Source: Oceaniovalibus sp. ACAM 378 (GTDB lineage Bacteria; Pseudomonadota; Alphaproteobacteria; Rhodobacterales; Rhodobacteraceae). From it: a stretch of 64,000 nucleotides of DNA. Shown here piece by piece: positions 34,928 to 44,627 of the stretch. The stretch spans positions 1 through 64,000 of the forward strand of contig NZ_VSJK01000004.1 of assembly GCF_008085915.1 (NCBI RefSeq), given 5' to 3'. The notes beneath the pieces were generated by a model. It made no database searches. It saw only the letters and a list, made by a program, of their open reading frames with translations, and was not told where the DNA came from. Position numbers and translations under genes: made by a program. Within the stretch, counting starts at the first letter, position 1. Each line of letters starts with the position of its first letter.

Positions 34928-35453
34928 ATTCGTGGCCGGGGGCTTAACCTTCAGGCCTGAGCTTGCGCGGACCTGAACATCTCAGGCATGCCACAAGATT
35001 TTGCCGAGCAGTACTGTGCAAAGCCGTTCTGCAAAATAGCTTTGGTGCCATCGCAAGGCGGGATCTGAACAATCACCTCAATCACGGCCCAAAGATATCC
35101 TGTGTGATCCTAACCACTGCATTCAGCTGCGGGGTGCGCGTGTCCATAACAGCAAGAATATCGACGTCGATTGCCGCACAATGCGCTTGTCGTCTTTACG
35201 GGTATCTCGGGGGCAGATTTCAGTGTCCCCGGACTGCGACGGCAAAAACTGCGGCGCGGGTCGCTTTCGGTAGAATTTGCACGGCTGGATATCGGTGAGT
35301 TGTCGCAACTCACGCGCCTTTTGGCGAACCCCGGCAGAACCGTTTGCCAGCCGGGCAGCCTATGCGGGTTTGGGCCAGACGAATTGCGGACGCAGGCCTG
35401 AAAACAAAGGAGCAGCGGCGCGATGTTGCGCGCCGCCGCCCGGTCGAGTGTAA
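34928..35453. other. Mostly non-coding stretch, possible gene remnant
   Basis: This gap of about 526 bp carries no gene I can support. On the plus strand 35171-35401 is an open frame whose end reads LDIGELSQLTRLLANPGRTV and then LCGFGPDEL; it looks more protein-like than random frames and may be the tail of a decayed gene. A palindromic ATATCGACGTCGAT-like stretch occurs near 35158-35171. Confidence 0.35.
35415..35436 (-). terminator. Hairpin downstream of the formaldehyde dehydrogenase gene
   Basis: GCGGCGCG (35415-35422) and CGCGCCGC (35429-35436) form an eight-base GC stem with a six-base loop, 18 bp beyond the stop. On the minus strand it is followed after six bases by a T-rich tract (TTTGTTTTC), fitting an intrinsic terminator. 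Confidence 0.5.
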
Positions 35454-36587
<1,134 letters not shown>

Positions 36588-36699
36588 TCACTTTGCTTTG
36601 ATGAAAAACCGCTCGTGCAGCGGTTGATACGAGGGGTCTACACTAAACTTGCTGCGCCATAATCCCAAATTTCGGTAAATTACGATTGCGGTAGTGGCG

Positions 36700-36976
36700 C
36701 TTTCACGAACGTCACAAGACGCGCCTCACCCCGGTCAACGGGAATATTCGCTGCAACAGCGGGTGGTCTTTGGTCGATGCCGCACGAAAGGGCGTCGGAA
36801 TCGTCCAGCTGCCGGACTAATACGTCGAAGCTGAATTTCAGGCGGGACGGCTGATGCCCGTGCTTGATGCATATCGCGCAGCGGACGATGGCATCTTGGC
36901 GATCTATCCGCAAAACCGTCACCTGTTACCGAAGCGCGGGTTGCTTCTGGACCATTTGGCCCAGGGATTGAGCTGA
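36700..36976 (+). pseudogene. LysR-family regulator remnant (C-terminal part)
   Basis: In one frame the segment reads RLTPVNGNIRCNSGWSLVDA, then RKGVGIVQLPD, a stop (TAA at about 36819), and continues YVEAEFQAGRLMPVLDAY through NRHLLPK to HLAQGLS and TGA. This is the end of a LysR substrate-binding domain with an internal stop and no upstream half, so the gene is dead. The HTH domain has been lost. Confidence 0.75.
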
Positions 36977-37262
36977 CCCTACACGTACGCACCGCTGACC
37001 GGTTGGCTGGCACGATGGCGCAGGCCCAAATTTAAAATTTGATAAAAAATGCTTGACGTAGTCGTCAGATCTCTTTTGCATGGTCCGGGACCACTCAACG
37101 GCACATGGATCATGTCGCAGACAGCAGTCGCGCTGGCACACAAAACCAGAGCATTCGCGGAATTGTCACGCTCAAAAACGCGGTGTTTTCCATAGAAACA
37201 GGCGCTGCACAACACTTTCAAAGCCCGCACAGCGCCTGTGTTCATTGATATTTATTAGGTCT
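36977..37262. other. Intergenic region with an inverted repeat
   Basis: No gene is seen. ACAGGCGCTG (37198-37207) and CAGCGCCTGT (37230-37239) make a ten-base perfect inverted repeat with a 22-base loop just past the gapR stop. It is followed on the plus strand by AT-rich sequence. It could end gapR transcription on the minus strand, but no T-run follows there. Confidence 0.45.
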
Positions 37263-37556
37263 TTACGCCATTCCCAGCGCAGCTTTATACATCTCCAGCA
37301 CCGCTTCTTCCTCGGCCAGATCATCTTTGTCGCGTTTTCGCATGGCGATGATCTTGCGGATCACTTTGGTGTCATAGCCACGGCCCTTGGCCTCGGCCAT
37401 CACCTCTTTCTGGGCTTCGGCGATGTCCTGTTTTTCTTGCTCAAGCCGTTCGTACCGCTCGACGAACTGGCGCAGTTCCTCGGCGGCGACGTGATAGCCC
37501 CCTTCGGACGGTTGCGCGGGGGAATGTGCGGGGGATTGGGATGACATATCGCTCAT
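37263..37556 (-). CDS. gapR: GapR-like nucleoid-associated protein (DUF2312)
   Basis: This 97-residue protein has a disordered, serine/proline-rich start and then the DUF2312 core: AEELRQFVERYERLEQEK, EVMAEAKGRGYDTKVIRKII and MRKRDKDDLAEEEAVLEMY. In Caulobacter GapR binds AT-rich, overtwisted DNA ahead of replication and transcription and stimulates topoisomerases. The helical core and basic residues are intact and the length is usual. Confidence 0.88.
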   Translation of the reverse strand: MSDMSSQSPAHSPAQPSEGGYHVAAEELRQFVERYERLEQEKQDIAEAQKEVMAEAKGRGYDTKVIRKIIAMRKRDKDDLAEEEAVLEMYKAALGMA

Positions 37557-37684
37557 GCTCGACCTCTTGGCTGTTTTGCCGACAATCCCTAATCAGACCG
37601 CCCGCCCATCGCAACCCCGCACGGACGTTGCCATGGCTGCCCGGCCGGGTTAGGAGCGGCTTTTATGCAACGCGGAGCGAACGA

Positions 37685-37900
37685 ATGGATGCCCTGATCT
37701 GGAGCGGTGCGGCCCTGTCGCTGTCCGGCCTTGTGGCCTTGATCTGGTGCATCGTCGCGGCGATGCGCGTGCGGCGCGAAGGGCTTGACGATGCGGCGAT
37801 GCGCGCAAGACTGCAACGGCTGGTGGCGGTCAACATGGGCGCGCTGGCGCTGTCGGTTCTTGGGTTGATGATGATTACCGTCGGGATTTTCCTGGCCTGA
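37685..37900 (+). CDS. 71-residue protein with two membrane helices
   Basis: The sequence has a first hydrophobic segment (ALIWSGAALSLSGLVALIWC), a basic loop with RVRREGLDDAAMRARLQRL, and a second segment (NMGALALSVLGLMMITVGIF). The polar loop in between is amphipathic. ATG 37685 is chosen because upstream in-frame sequence is not protein-like. It is a plausible small inner-membrane protein conserved in the order, but no function can be named. A 22-bp tandem repeat begins at its stop codon. Confidence 0.65.
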   Translation: MDALIWSGAALSLSGLVALIWCIVAAMRVRREGLDDAAMRARLQRLVAVNMGALALSVLGLMMITVGIFLA

Positions 37901-37983
37901 CGCTGGCGGGTCAATAGAACGCGACTGGCCAGTCACTGACCTGACGCTGGCCCATCAACGGCCTGACGCTGGCCCGCCACCGG
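37896..37983. repeat. 22-bp tandem repeat, four units (three clear, one degenerate)
   Basis: CCTGACGCTGGC recurs at 37896, 37940 and 37962, a phase of exactly 22 and 44 bp. The unit at 37918 is degenerate but keeps CTGGCC and TCA in register. Full units read like CCTGACGCTGGCCCATCAACGG. The array starts on the stop of the small membrane protein gene and ends before the FadJ-like stop. One isolated copy of the core lies near 42730. Confidence 0.65.
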
Positions 37984-38000
37984 CGGGTCGGGCTGCTTTC

Positions 38001-40082
38001 TCAGTCTGCCATCTCTGCCATATCGCAAAATCCCCGCCCGTTCTTGATCAACTCATCAAACAGCGGCGACAGGTCGCCACCTGTGTCCAACAAGGCCAGA
38101 TCGTGCCCGATCCGAACCAATCCATGCAGATCGGCGGCGATCATCGGCCCGCCCCGCCACCGTGGAAACCCAAGGGCATGCACCGCAGCCACATCGACGT
38201 CACCGGGATGCAACACCGCGCCGGACTCGATCATTTTGGCCCCCGCATTGGCCAAAGCCGCGGCGCAGATATCGGCAATTTTCCCCGCTCGCAACCGCAG
38301 CGGCGCCATGTCGCAATCCTCGGCCAGGGCGAGCATCAGCGCCCGCGCCTCGTCGGATTCCGAAAGCGGACCTTCGCCGGAGTCTGCTTCCTCACCGGCC
38401 AAACCACCGGCCCGATCACTGGCCCAGAGATACAGCCCCTCACCCACAGCACGCCCGGTCAGACCGCTGTCGGCCAGCGCGTCCAGCAGAGCAACCTCGG
38501 GCGTAGTGGCCACGCCCTGCCCCGCCACCCGGCGCCGATGGTTCAACACCCGGTCGATCCCCCGCCGGTCAAGCGTTTCGCAGGGCGGCATCCGAAATCC
38601 GTAGCCGGTCAGCTCGGTGTCGATGTCACCCGCACGGCAGCCACCGATCAGCAGGGTTTCGATCGTGCGCTCAAGCACTTCGGACAATGCATGGGCCACA
38701 CGTCCCGGGCGATCCTGCGCCAGAATGACCCGACGGCCCAGCCGCCGAACCAACGCCAGTGCCGCCGCCGCCGTGTCGGGCGTTGCGTCCTTGGACAGCA
38801 CCAGCTCGACCAGCGCGCCGGTGTGCCCCGGCCCGACCACATGCAGCCCCGCCATGTCGCCCGCACGCCCCGCCGCAGTCACAAGCGGTGCCAGAGGTAC
38901 GGTATCGCCATCGGCCAGCAACAGCGCACCGGGGCGCGCCAACAGACCGATGGCCGCCCAGGTTTCGCTCCGCACCTCTGGGCTGTCGGCGCCCGCTTCC
39001 CACACTGCATCGACCTCTGAAAGATCGTCGAACGCCGCATCCGGCACGATCCGCATCAGGCGTCTGTCGCGCTCTTCTGCGCCCAGCGTGCCGCGCGCCA
39101 CGGCGTCGTCATAAAGGCTCAGCAATCGCTCAAGCACTGCGGCCTGTCCGGCAGGATCAAGTTCGATCAGCAGCACCTCAAGCCCGGCGTCAAGACAGCT
39201 AAGCGCCAGTTCCCCCGCCCGGTCAGTACCACCCAGAATCGCAATCCGCGCCAATGCACCGGCCCGCCCGCCCGCCGCCTGCGGCACCTGCCAAGCCTGA
39301 GCCTCGGCCCGGGCCAGATGGCGCAACGCGCGGCTGGCCGGGGTGGCGGCGCAATCCGCATAGGCGGCGCGCTCCATCTCCAGACCTGTCGTCATCGGCA
39401 ACAGCATCGCGCCCTCGACACAGGTGACGATCTTTTCAGAGGCCAGCAGAGGCGAGCCTTCAATCGACGCACGCGCCTTTTTCACCGCCGTCATATATCC
39501 TGCGGGATCGGCCAGCCCCTCGATCCGGTTTGCGGTCGGACGCCGGGAAAGCGGTTGCGTCGCCAGCCGCATCGCGGCTTCGATCCCATCGGCTGCGGGG
39601 TCATCCAGCAGGCCGTTCATCGGTGGCACCGCCTGCCCGTCCAGCGAAAGCGACAGCGTCGCGGCACCGCCGACCAGCCGCGGCAACCGTTGGGTCGCAC
39701 CGCCCGATGGCGGCAGGCCCAGACGGACGCCGGGCATCCCGACCCGCACCCCAACCGATGCCGTGCGATAATGACAGGCCAATGCCAGGTCGAGCCCGTC
39801 GCCCAGAACCGCACCCGTCAGTACCGCGATCACAGGTTTCCGTGACGTCTCGATCATTTCGCAAAGTTCGGCCAAGGTCGGAGATGTCTGCTCTGCGGTG
39901 GTTCCGGCGCAGAAATCCGGGCCCGAGGCCGCCAGAACCACAACCCGCACATCACCGTTCGCAATCGCCTGCGTCATGGCCTGCGCCAAGCCGGCACGCA
40001 GCGCACCATCAAGCGCGTTCAGCGGCGGATTGGCAAAGGTGATCACCGCCACATCGCCGTCAATCGCGGTTTCGATCCTCAT
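38001..40082 (-). CDS. FadJ-like fused enoyl-CoA hydratase/3-hydroxyacyl-CoA dehydrogenase with eroded active sites
   Basis: The 693-residue protein has the two-part FadB/FadJ layout: a crotonase domain (about 1-180) and an HAD domain (about 290-680). The fold is recognisable from LALACHYR, TQRLPRLVGG and the C-terminal LGFPRWRGGP. Key residues are changed: GGGLE is GDGLD, the second catalytic Glu position (PEV in FadJ) is PGV, the NAD loop GxGxMGxGI reads GGTDRAGEL, and the conserved Asn of the HAD site is His in GRVAHAL. His of GLHxxxP is kept. It overlaps the kinase gene by 4 bp. It is probably a divergent, perhaps catalytically dead paralogue. ATG 40082 is the first start at the fold boundary. 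Confidence 0.8.
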   Translation of the reverse strand: MRIETAIDGDVAVITFANPPLNALDGALRAGLAQAMTQAIANGDVRVVVLAASGPDFCAGTTAEQTSPTLAELCEMIETSRKPVIAVLTGAVLGDGLDLALACHYRTASVGVRVGMPGVRLGLPPSGGATQRLPRLVGGAATLSLSLDGQAVPPMNGLLDDPAADGIEAAMRLATQPLSRRPTANRIEGLADPAGYMTAVKKARASIEGSPLLASEKIVTCVEGAMLLPMTTGLEMERAAYADCAATPASRALRHLARAEAQAWQVPQAAGGRAGALARIAILGGTDRAGELALSCLDAGLEVLLIELDPAGQAAVLERLLSLYDDAVARGTLGAEERDRRLMRIVPDAAFDDLSEVDAVWEAGADSPEVRSETWAAIGLLARPGALLLADGDTVPLAPLVTAAGRAGDMAGLHVVGPGHTGALVELVLSKDATPDTAAAALALVRRLGRRVILAQDRPGRVAHALSEVLERTIETLLIGGCRAGDIDTELTGYGFRMPPCETLDRRGIDRVLNHRRRVAGQGVATTPEVALLDALADSGLTGRAVGEGLYLWASDRAGGLAGEEADSGEGPLSESDEARALMLALAEDCDMAPLRLRAGKIADICAAALANAGAKMIESGAVLHPGDVDVAAVHALGFPRWRGGPMIAADLHGLVRIGHDLALLDTGGDLSPLFDELIKNGRGFCDMAEMAD

Positions 40083-41146
40083 GTCTCTGTCCCTTCGCGC
40101 GTCAACCGCGCCGCCATTTCCGCCAGAACCGGGATCGACCCGGCATATTTCATCGCTGCCGCCGGGTTCGACGCATTGCCGCCCCGCGCCCGCGCCACAA
40201 CACCTTCCAGAATGGCCGCCAGCCGGTAAAAGGAAAAGGCCAGAAAGAAGGTCCAGTCGCCAATCACCGCAATCCCGCGTCTTGCGCAATAGGCGGCGAC
40301 ATAATCCGCCTCATCCGGCAATCCCAGCGCGGCACGGTCCAGACCGCCCAGCCCGCGCATTCCCTGGGGTCCACCGTCATATGGCAAACGCCATTGCATG
40401 CACTGATAGGCGAGATCGGCCAGCGGGTGACCCAGAGTGCTCAACTCCCAGTCCAGCAACCCCAGAATGCGCGATCCGCCGGACTCAAAGATCATGTTAT
40501 CAAGCCGGAAATCCCCATGGACGATGGCCGTCTGTCCGTCATCGCCGGGCATATGATCTGCCAGCCAGCGCGCCAGATAGATCATATCCGCCAGCGGCGT
40601 GTCCGCCGTCGCCAGATATTGCCGCGTCCAGCGGTCGGTCTGGCGGGCAAAGTAACTTCCGGGTTTACCGAAATCGGCCAGACCCACGGCAACCGGATCG
40701 ACCGAATGCAGCGCCGCCAGCACCGCGTTCATCCCGTCATACACCACCGCCCTTGTCTCGTGCGCCAGTTCGGGCAGTGCCGGATCCCAGAAGATCCGCC
40801 CGTCCAGATGCTCCATCACGAAAAAGGCCCGGCCCAGTGGCGAGTCATCGTCGCGCGCCAGCAGAACCACTTTCGGCACCGGCACACCGCTGCCCTCCAG
40901 CGCCTGCATCACGGCGAATTCACGTTCGACCATATGCGCGGAGGGGAGTAATGTTCCGGGCGGCTTGCACCGCAGCACGACGCGGCGCGTACCGGTGACC
41001 AGATATGTCGGATTCGATTGCCCACCGGAAAACTTGTCGATCCGCGTGACAACGCCCAGCCCGGGCACATGGGCGCCCAGCCAGTCCTTCAGCGTGGAGA
41101 TGTCATCGGCCTGCCCCAAAGTCATGGCGCAATTTGTATCTACCAT
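40079..41146 (-). CDS. ACAD10/11-type acyl-CoA phosphotransferase (kinase)
   Basis: This 355-residue aminoglycoside-phosphotransferase-fold kinase matches the kinase half of eukaryotic ACAD10/11 and bacterial LvaA. It has KFSGGQSNPTYLV, VLRCKPPGTLLPSAH, the Brenner motif HGDFRLDNMIF and the metal motif LDWELSTLGHPLADLAY. In that family the enzyme phosphorylates the 4-hydroxyl of 4-hydroxyacyl-CoA so that a partner dehydrogenase can eliminate it. It is divergent from an ACAD-type dehydrogenase and coupled to the FadJ-like gene. Substrate is inferred from family. Confidence 0.82.
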   Translation of the reverse strand: MVDTNCAMTLGQADDISTLKDWLGAHVPGLGVVTRIDKFSGGQSNPTYLVTGTRRVVLRCKPPGTLLPSAHMVEREFAVMQALEGSGVPVPKVVLLARDDDSPLGRAFFVMEHLDGRIFWDPALPELAHETRAVVYDGMNAVLAALHSVDPVAVGLADFGKPGSYFARQTDRWTRQYLATADTPLADMIYLARWLADHMPGDDGQTAIVHGDFRLDNMIFESGGSRILGLLDWELSTLGHPLADLAYQCMQWRLPYDGGPQGMRGLGGLDRAALGLPDEADYVAAYCARRGIAVIGDWTFFLAFSFYRLAAILEGVVARARGGNASNPAAAMKYAGSIPVLAEMAARLTREGTET

Positions 41147-41220
41147 GGGCCGTCACGCAATCCCTTGATTGAACCGGTCCGCTTTCCTTGACAGAGTGGT
41201 GCAAACGAAAGGCGCCCGAC

Positions 41221-42447
41221 ATGACCATGTCCCTAGGTCCATCCGACCGCCTGCTGCCGCTGCTTGACCGGGTCCGCACGATGATCCGCGATGAAATTGC
41301 GCCGCAGGACGCCGATTTTCTGTCCGAGGTTCCAAAAGGCAACCGCTGGCGGTTTACCCCGCTTCAGACCCGAATTCTGGAGGGGTTGAAGGAACGCGCC
41401 CGCGAACAGGGGCTGTGGAACCTGTGGTCCCGCGACGATGGACCGGAATTGAACACTGTCGAATATGCCTATCTTGCGGAAGAGATGGGCAAATCCCACC
41501 TTGCCGCCGAGGTTTTCAACTGCAACGCCCCTGACACCGGCAACATGGAGGTATTGGGCCGCCACGGGACACCGCAGATGAAAGACCGCTGGCTGACGCC
41601 GCTGCTGAACGGCAAAATTCGATCCGCCTATCTAATGACCGAACCCGATGTGGCCAGTTCCGATGCCACCAATATCGCCATGTCTTGCGTCGCCGATGGT
41701 GACGATTTCGTGCTTAACGGCGAAAAATGGTGGGCGACGGGCGCCGGCGATCCGCGCTGTGCGGTCTATATCGTGATGGTCCGCACCGACGGCGATGATG
41801 CGCCAAAACATGCGCGCCACTCGATGATCGTGGTCGACTCCGCCACTCCGGGGATCGAAAAGCTGCGCGCAATGACTGTCTTCGGCCATGACGACGCGCC
41901 GCACGGGCATTTTCACATCCAGTTCGCCAATGTGCGGGTGCCGCGCGAAAATCTTTTGCTGGGGGTTGGGCGGGGGTTCGAAATCGCTCAGGCGCGTCTC
42001 GGGCCGGGGCGGATTCACCACTGTATGCGCGCCATCGGTCAGGCGGAAAAAGCATTGGAGCTGATGTGTCAACGGTCTCTGTCACGCACCGCTTTCGGTA
42101 AGCCGCTGGCACACCTTGGGGCGAATTTCGACCATATCGCTGATGCCCGGATGGAGATTGAACAGGCGCGGCTGCTTTGCCTCAAGACCGCATGGATGAT
42201 GGACCGGGGCGATGCCCGCGCCGCTGCACCGTGGATATCGCAGATCAAGGTGGTCGCGCCGCAGATCGCGCTGAAAATCACCGATCAGGCGATCCAGATG
42301 TTCGGAGCGGAAGGGATAAGTCAGGACACGCCGCTGGCCCGTCAGTGGTGCAATCTGCGCACGCTCAGATTGGCCGATGGCCCGGACGCCGTGCATCGCC
42401 GACAGGTCGCCCGGGCAGAACTGCGAAAATATGCGCCGCCGGAATAA
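41221..42447 (+). CDS. Acyl-CoA dehydrogenase, ACAD10/11-like
   Basis: This 408-residue flavoprotein has AYLMTEPDVASSDATN, FVLNGEKWWATGAGDPR, RIHHCMRAIGQAEKALELM, RTAFGKPLAHLGANFD and the end LRTLRLADGPDAVHRRQ. The ADGPD-x-VH end in place of the usual catalytic Glu region is typical of the ACAD11 group. Together with the divergent kinase it forms the two halves that are fused in ACAD10/11. It would act on 4-phosphohydroxyacyl-CoA or a related acyl-CoA. ATG 41221 is chosen; an in-frame ATG at 41188 is upstream. Confidence 0.85.
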   Translation: MTMSLGPSDRLLPLLDRVRTMIRDEIAPQDADFLSEVPKGNRWRFTPLQTRILEGLKERAREQGLWNLWSRDDGPELNTVEYAYLAEEMGKSHLAAEVFNCNAPDTGNMEVLGRHGTPQMKDRWLTPLLNGKIRSAYLMTEPDVASSDATNIAMSCVADGDDFVLNGEKWWATGAGDPRCAVYIVMVRTDGDDAPKHARHSMIVVDSATPGIEKLRAMTVFGHDDAPHGHFHIQFANVRVPRENLLLGVGRGFEIAQARLGPGRIHHCMRAIGQAEKALELMCQRSLSRTAFGKPLAHLGANFDHIADARMEIEQARLLCLKTAWMMDRGDARAAAPWISQIKVVAPQIALKITDQAIQMFGAEGISQDTPLARQWCNLRTLRLADGPDAVHRRQVARAELRKYAPPE

Positions 42448-42465
42448 TAGGGGTCACGGCCGAAG

Positions 42466-42642
42466 TCATTCATCGCGCTTGGAGGCGGGAGCAGGATAAT
42501 CCTTCTCTTCCAGAACTAGCTTGATCCGGGTCACATTCCGCCGAATCTTGCTGTTAGACTCATTCACCGGCGCAGTTCCGGGACGGTGAACAACCGGTTC
42601 ATCGTCGTTTTTTGTCATCATGCCACGAAGCATTGTCAACAT
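42466..42642 (-). CDS. Small unknown protein, about 58 residues
   Basis: A frame ending NVTRIKLVLEEKDYPAPASKRDE looks protein-like, with a basic, helical C-terminus (SKIRRNVTRIKLVLEEK). ATG 42642 has GGGGGGATG nearby; a longer frame opens at 42759. The rest of the 42448-42919 gap holds no other gene and presumably the promoter of the sulfide operon. Support is weak. Confidence 0.35.
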   Translation of the reverse strand: MLTMLRGMMTKNDDEPVVHRPGTAPVNESNSKIRRNVTRIKLVLEEKDYPAPASKRDE

Positions 42643-42919
42643 CCCCCCAACCGCGTGAGAGCAGACACTAGCACGCGTTTCGCCATAGGGTTGTGTCATA
42701 AGACATACTATCCAAACTTTCTCTGCTTGGCCTGACGCTGGCAGCGGCGTCGGTTCCATGGGTCAAACCGGCTCGCGGCACAGGTTGCCCGGGACAGATT
42801 GTGCGATTGAATCCGGGCTATCCGCGCTATCCATGCTTATGTCTGTGTGAGGTTCGGTCTAAATTGCAAACCGCCCGTCCCGGGCCTAGACACGGCCCAA
42901 CAAGCGATAGGAACCCACC

Positions 42920-43780
42920 ATGACCCCCGACGTCACTGCGTTTTTTGACGAGGCAACCAACACCATCTCCTATGTCATCCGAGACCCTGCTGGAACAGCG
43001 GCAGCTGTGATCGACTCGGTTCTTGACTTTGACCATGCATCGGGGCGCACCGACACCGCGTCAGCCGACCGGATCGTCACCTTTGTTCAGGATGCGGGGC
43101 TGGATGTTCAGTGGATCCTCGAAACCCATGTCCATGCCGACCATCTGTCCGCCGCGCCCTATCTTCAACAACGACTGGGCGGCAAGATCGGCATCGGCGA
43201 CCAGATCACCTTGGTGCAGGACACATTCGGCAAGGTGTTCAACGAAGGCAGTGAGTTTCAGCGTGACGGATCGCAGTTCGACGCCCTGTTCAAGGATGGT
43301 GACAGCTTTCACATCGGACAAATGCGCGGCGATGTCATGCACACGCCGGGGCACACGCCCGCCTGCCTGACCTATGTGATCTCGGATGCGGCATTTGTCG
43401 GTGACACCCTGTTCATGCCCGATTTTGGCACGGCGCGCTGCGATTTCCCAGGCGGCTCGGCGCAGGACCTGTACGATTCGATCCAGCGCATCCTGACCCT
43501 GCCCGACAAAACGCGGATTTTCGTCTGTCACGATTACAAGGCGCCGGGGCGCGACAGCTTTGCATGGGAAACCACCGTGGCCGAAGCAAAAGCGAAGAAC
43601 GTTCATATAGCTGGCAAGACGGGCGAAGAATTCGTGCGGATGCGCAATGAACGCGACGCCAAACTGTCGATGCCGAAACTGATCGTGCCGTCGCTTCAGG
43701 TCAACATGCGCGCAGGCCACATGCCAGAGCCCGACGCCCAGGGCGACGTCTTTCTGAAACTGCCAATCAACAAGTTGTAA
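42920..43780 (+). CDS. Metallo-beta-lactamase-fold persulfide dioxygenase-like protein (Blh type)
   Basis: This 286-residue hydrolase-fold protein has the metal motif THVHADHLSAAPYL, a further metal His in HTPGHTPACLTY, an Asp in VGDTLFMPDFGTARCDFPGG and a His in FVCHDY. These are the signature of ETHE1/Blh persulfide dioxygenases, which oxidise glutathione persulfide to sulfite using one Fe(II). AGGAA is 7 bp before the ATG. It leads an operon with two YeeE/YedE membrane halves and a DUF442 protein, the composition of BigR-type sulfide detoxification operons. Confidence 0.85.
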   Translation: MTPDVTAFFDEATNTISYVIRDPAGTAAAVIDSVLDFDHASGRTDTASADRIVTFVQDAGLDVQWILETHVHADHLSAAPYLQQRLGGKIGIGDQITLVQDTFGKVFNEGSEFQRDGSQFDALFKDGDSFHIGQMRGDVMHTPGHTPACLTYVISDAAFVGDTLFMPDFGTARCDFPGGSAQDLYDSIQRILTLPDKTRIFVCHDYKAPGRDSFAWETTVAEAKAKNVHIAGKTGEEFVRMRNERDAKLSMPKLIVPSLQVNMRAGHMPEPDAQGDVFLKLPINKL

Positions 43781-43785
43781 ACATT

Positions 43786-44199
43786 ATGGAAACAAGCTGG
43801 ATTTATGGGTTGATCGGCGGATTGATGATCGGCTGTGCCGGGGCCGTCTTCCTTTTGTTCAACGGCCGGATCATGGGCGCGTCGGGCATCTTCGGCGGTC
43901 TGATCGACGGATCGGCGGGGGGGCGCGCGCCGGAATACGCGGCGTTTCTGCTGGGACTTGTCGCCCTGCCCGCACTGATCGGAGTGCCCGACACCCACCT
44001 GACAGACAATTGGACAGTGCTGATCGCCGCCGGGTTTTTGGTGGGGCTGGGAACGCGCATCGCCAACGGCTGCACCTCGGGGCACGGGGTCTGCGGCATC
44101 TCGCGCCTGTCGCCGCGCGGCATCATCGCGACGCTGCTCTATGTCGGCGCGGGTGTGGCATCGGTGGCGTTGTTCCGGCACGGATTGGGTGTGGTATGA
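43786..44199 (+). CDS. YeeE/YedE-family membrane protein, first half
   Basis: This 137-residue protein with about four hydrophobic segments has GLGTRIANGCTSGHGVCGIS, the conserved YeeE/YedE (DUF395) cysteine motif that in homologues passes thiosulfate or other reduced sulfur. It lies 5 bp after the dioxygenase and overlaps the second half by 4 bp. The two short proteins presumably pair to form the full transporter (PmpA/PmpB type). Confidence 0.85.
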   Translation: METSWIYGLIGGLMIGCAGAVFLLFNGRIMGASGIFGGLIDGSAGGRAPEYAAFLLGLVALPALIGVPDTHLTDNWTVLIAAGFLVGLGTRIANGCTSGHGVCGISRLSPRGIIATLLYVGAGVASVALFRHGLGVV

Positions 44200-44624
44200 C
44201 GCGGCTGTTGATTGCCTTGGTGGCCGGGGCGCTGTTCGGCGTGGGGCTGGTCGTGTCGGGAATGACCGACACCGCGCGTGTGCGCGGTTTTCTCGACGTC
44301 GCGGGCGCATGGGATCCGACGCTGATTTTCGTGATGGGCGGTGCGATTTTGCCCATGGCAGGCGCCTGGGCTTTTGCGCGCGGTCGCCGGCCCAGATTGG
44401 GCGGTGACTTTCCCACCCGCCCCGATCCCGGGATTGATCTGCGTCTGGCGGCCGGATCGGTGATGTTCGGCATCGGCTGGGGGCTGTCGGGCCTCTGTCC
44501 CGGTCCGGCACTTGCCGCGATGTCGGCCAACGGCGCCGGAGGGGTTGTTTTCCTCGCCGCCATGGCGTTCGGTATGTGGGCCGCCGTACCGGTGCGCCGA
44601 CACGCCGACTCCGCAAAAGGATGA
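44196..44624 (+). CDS. YeeE/YedE-family membrane protein, second half
   Basis: This 142-residue membrane protein begins with LLIALVAGALFGVGLVVSGMT and carries the second cysteine motif GIGWGLSGLCPGPALA. ATG 44196 overlaps the previous stop, so the pair is translationally coupled. Likely role: one half of a sulfur-compound channel feeding or relieving the persulfide dioxygenase. Confidence 0.85.
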   Translation: MTRLLIALVAGALFGVGLVVSGMTDTARVRGFLDVAGAWDPTLIFVMGGAILPMAGAWAFARGRRPRLGGDFPTRPDPGIDLRLAAGSVMFGIGWGLSGLCPGPALAAMSANGAGGVVFLAAMAFGMWAAVPVRRHADSAKG

Positions 44625-44627
44625 CAC

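Noticed and set aside
37896-37983. CRISPR array
   Set aside because: Units are contiguous with no unique spacers, only about four copies, and no cas genes are nearby.
42723-42750. Member of the 22-bp repeat array
   Set aside because: Only one copy of the core CCTGACGCTGGC occurs here, without tandem neighbours, so it may be chance.
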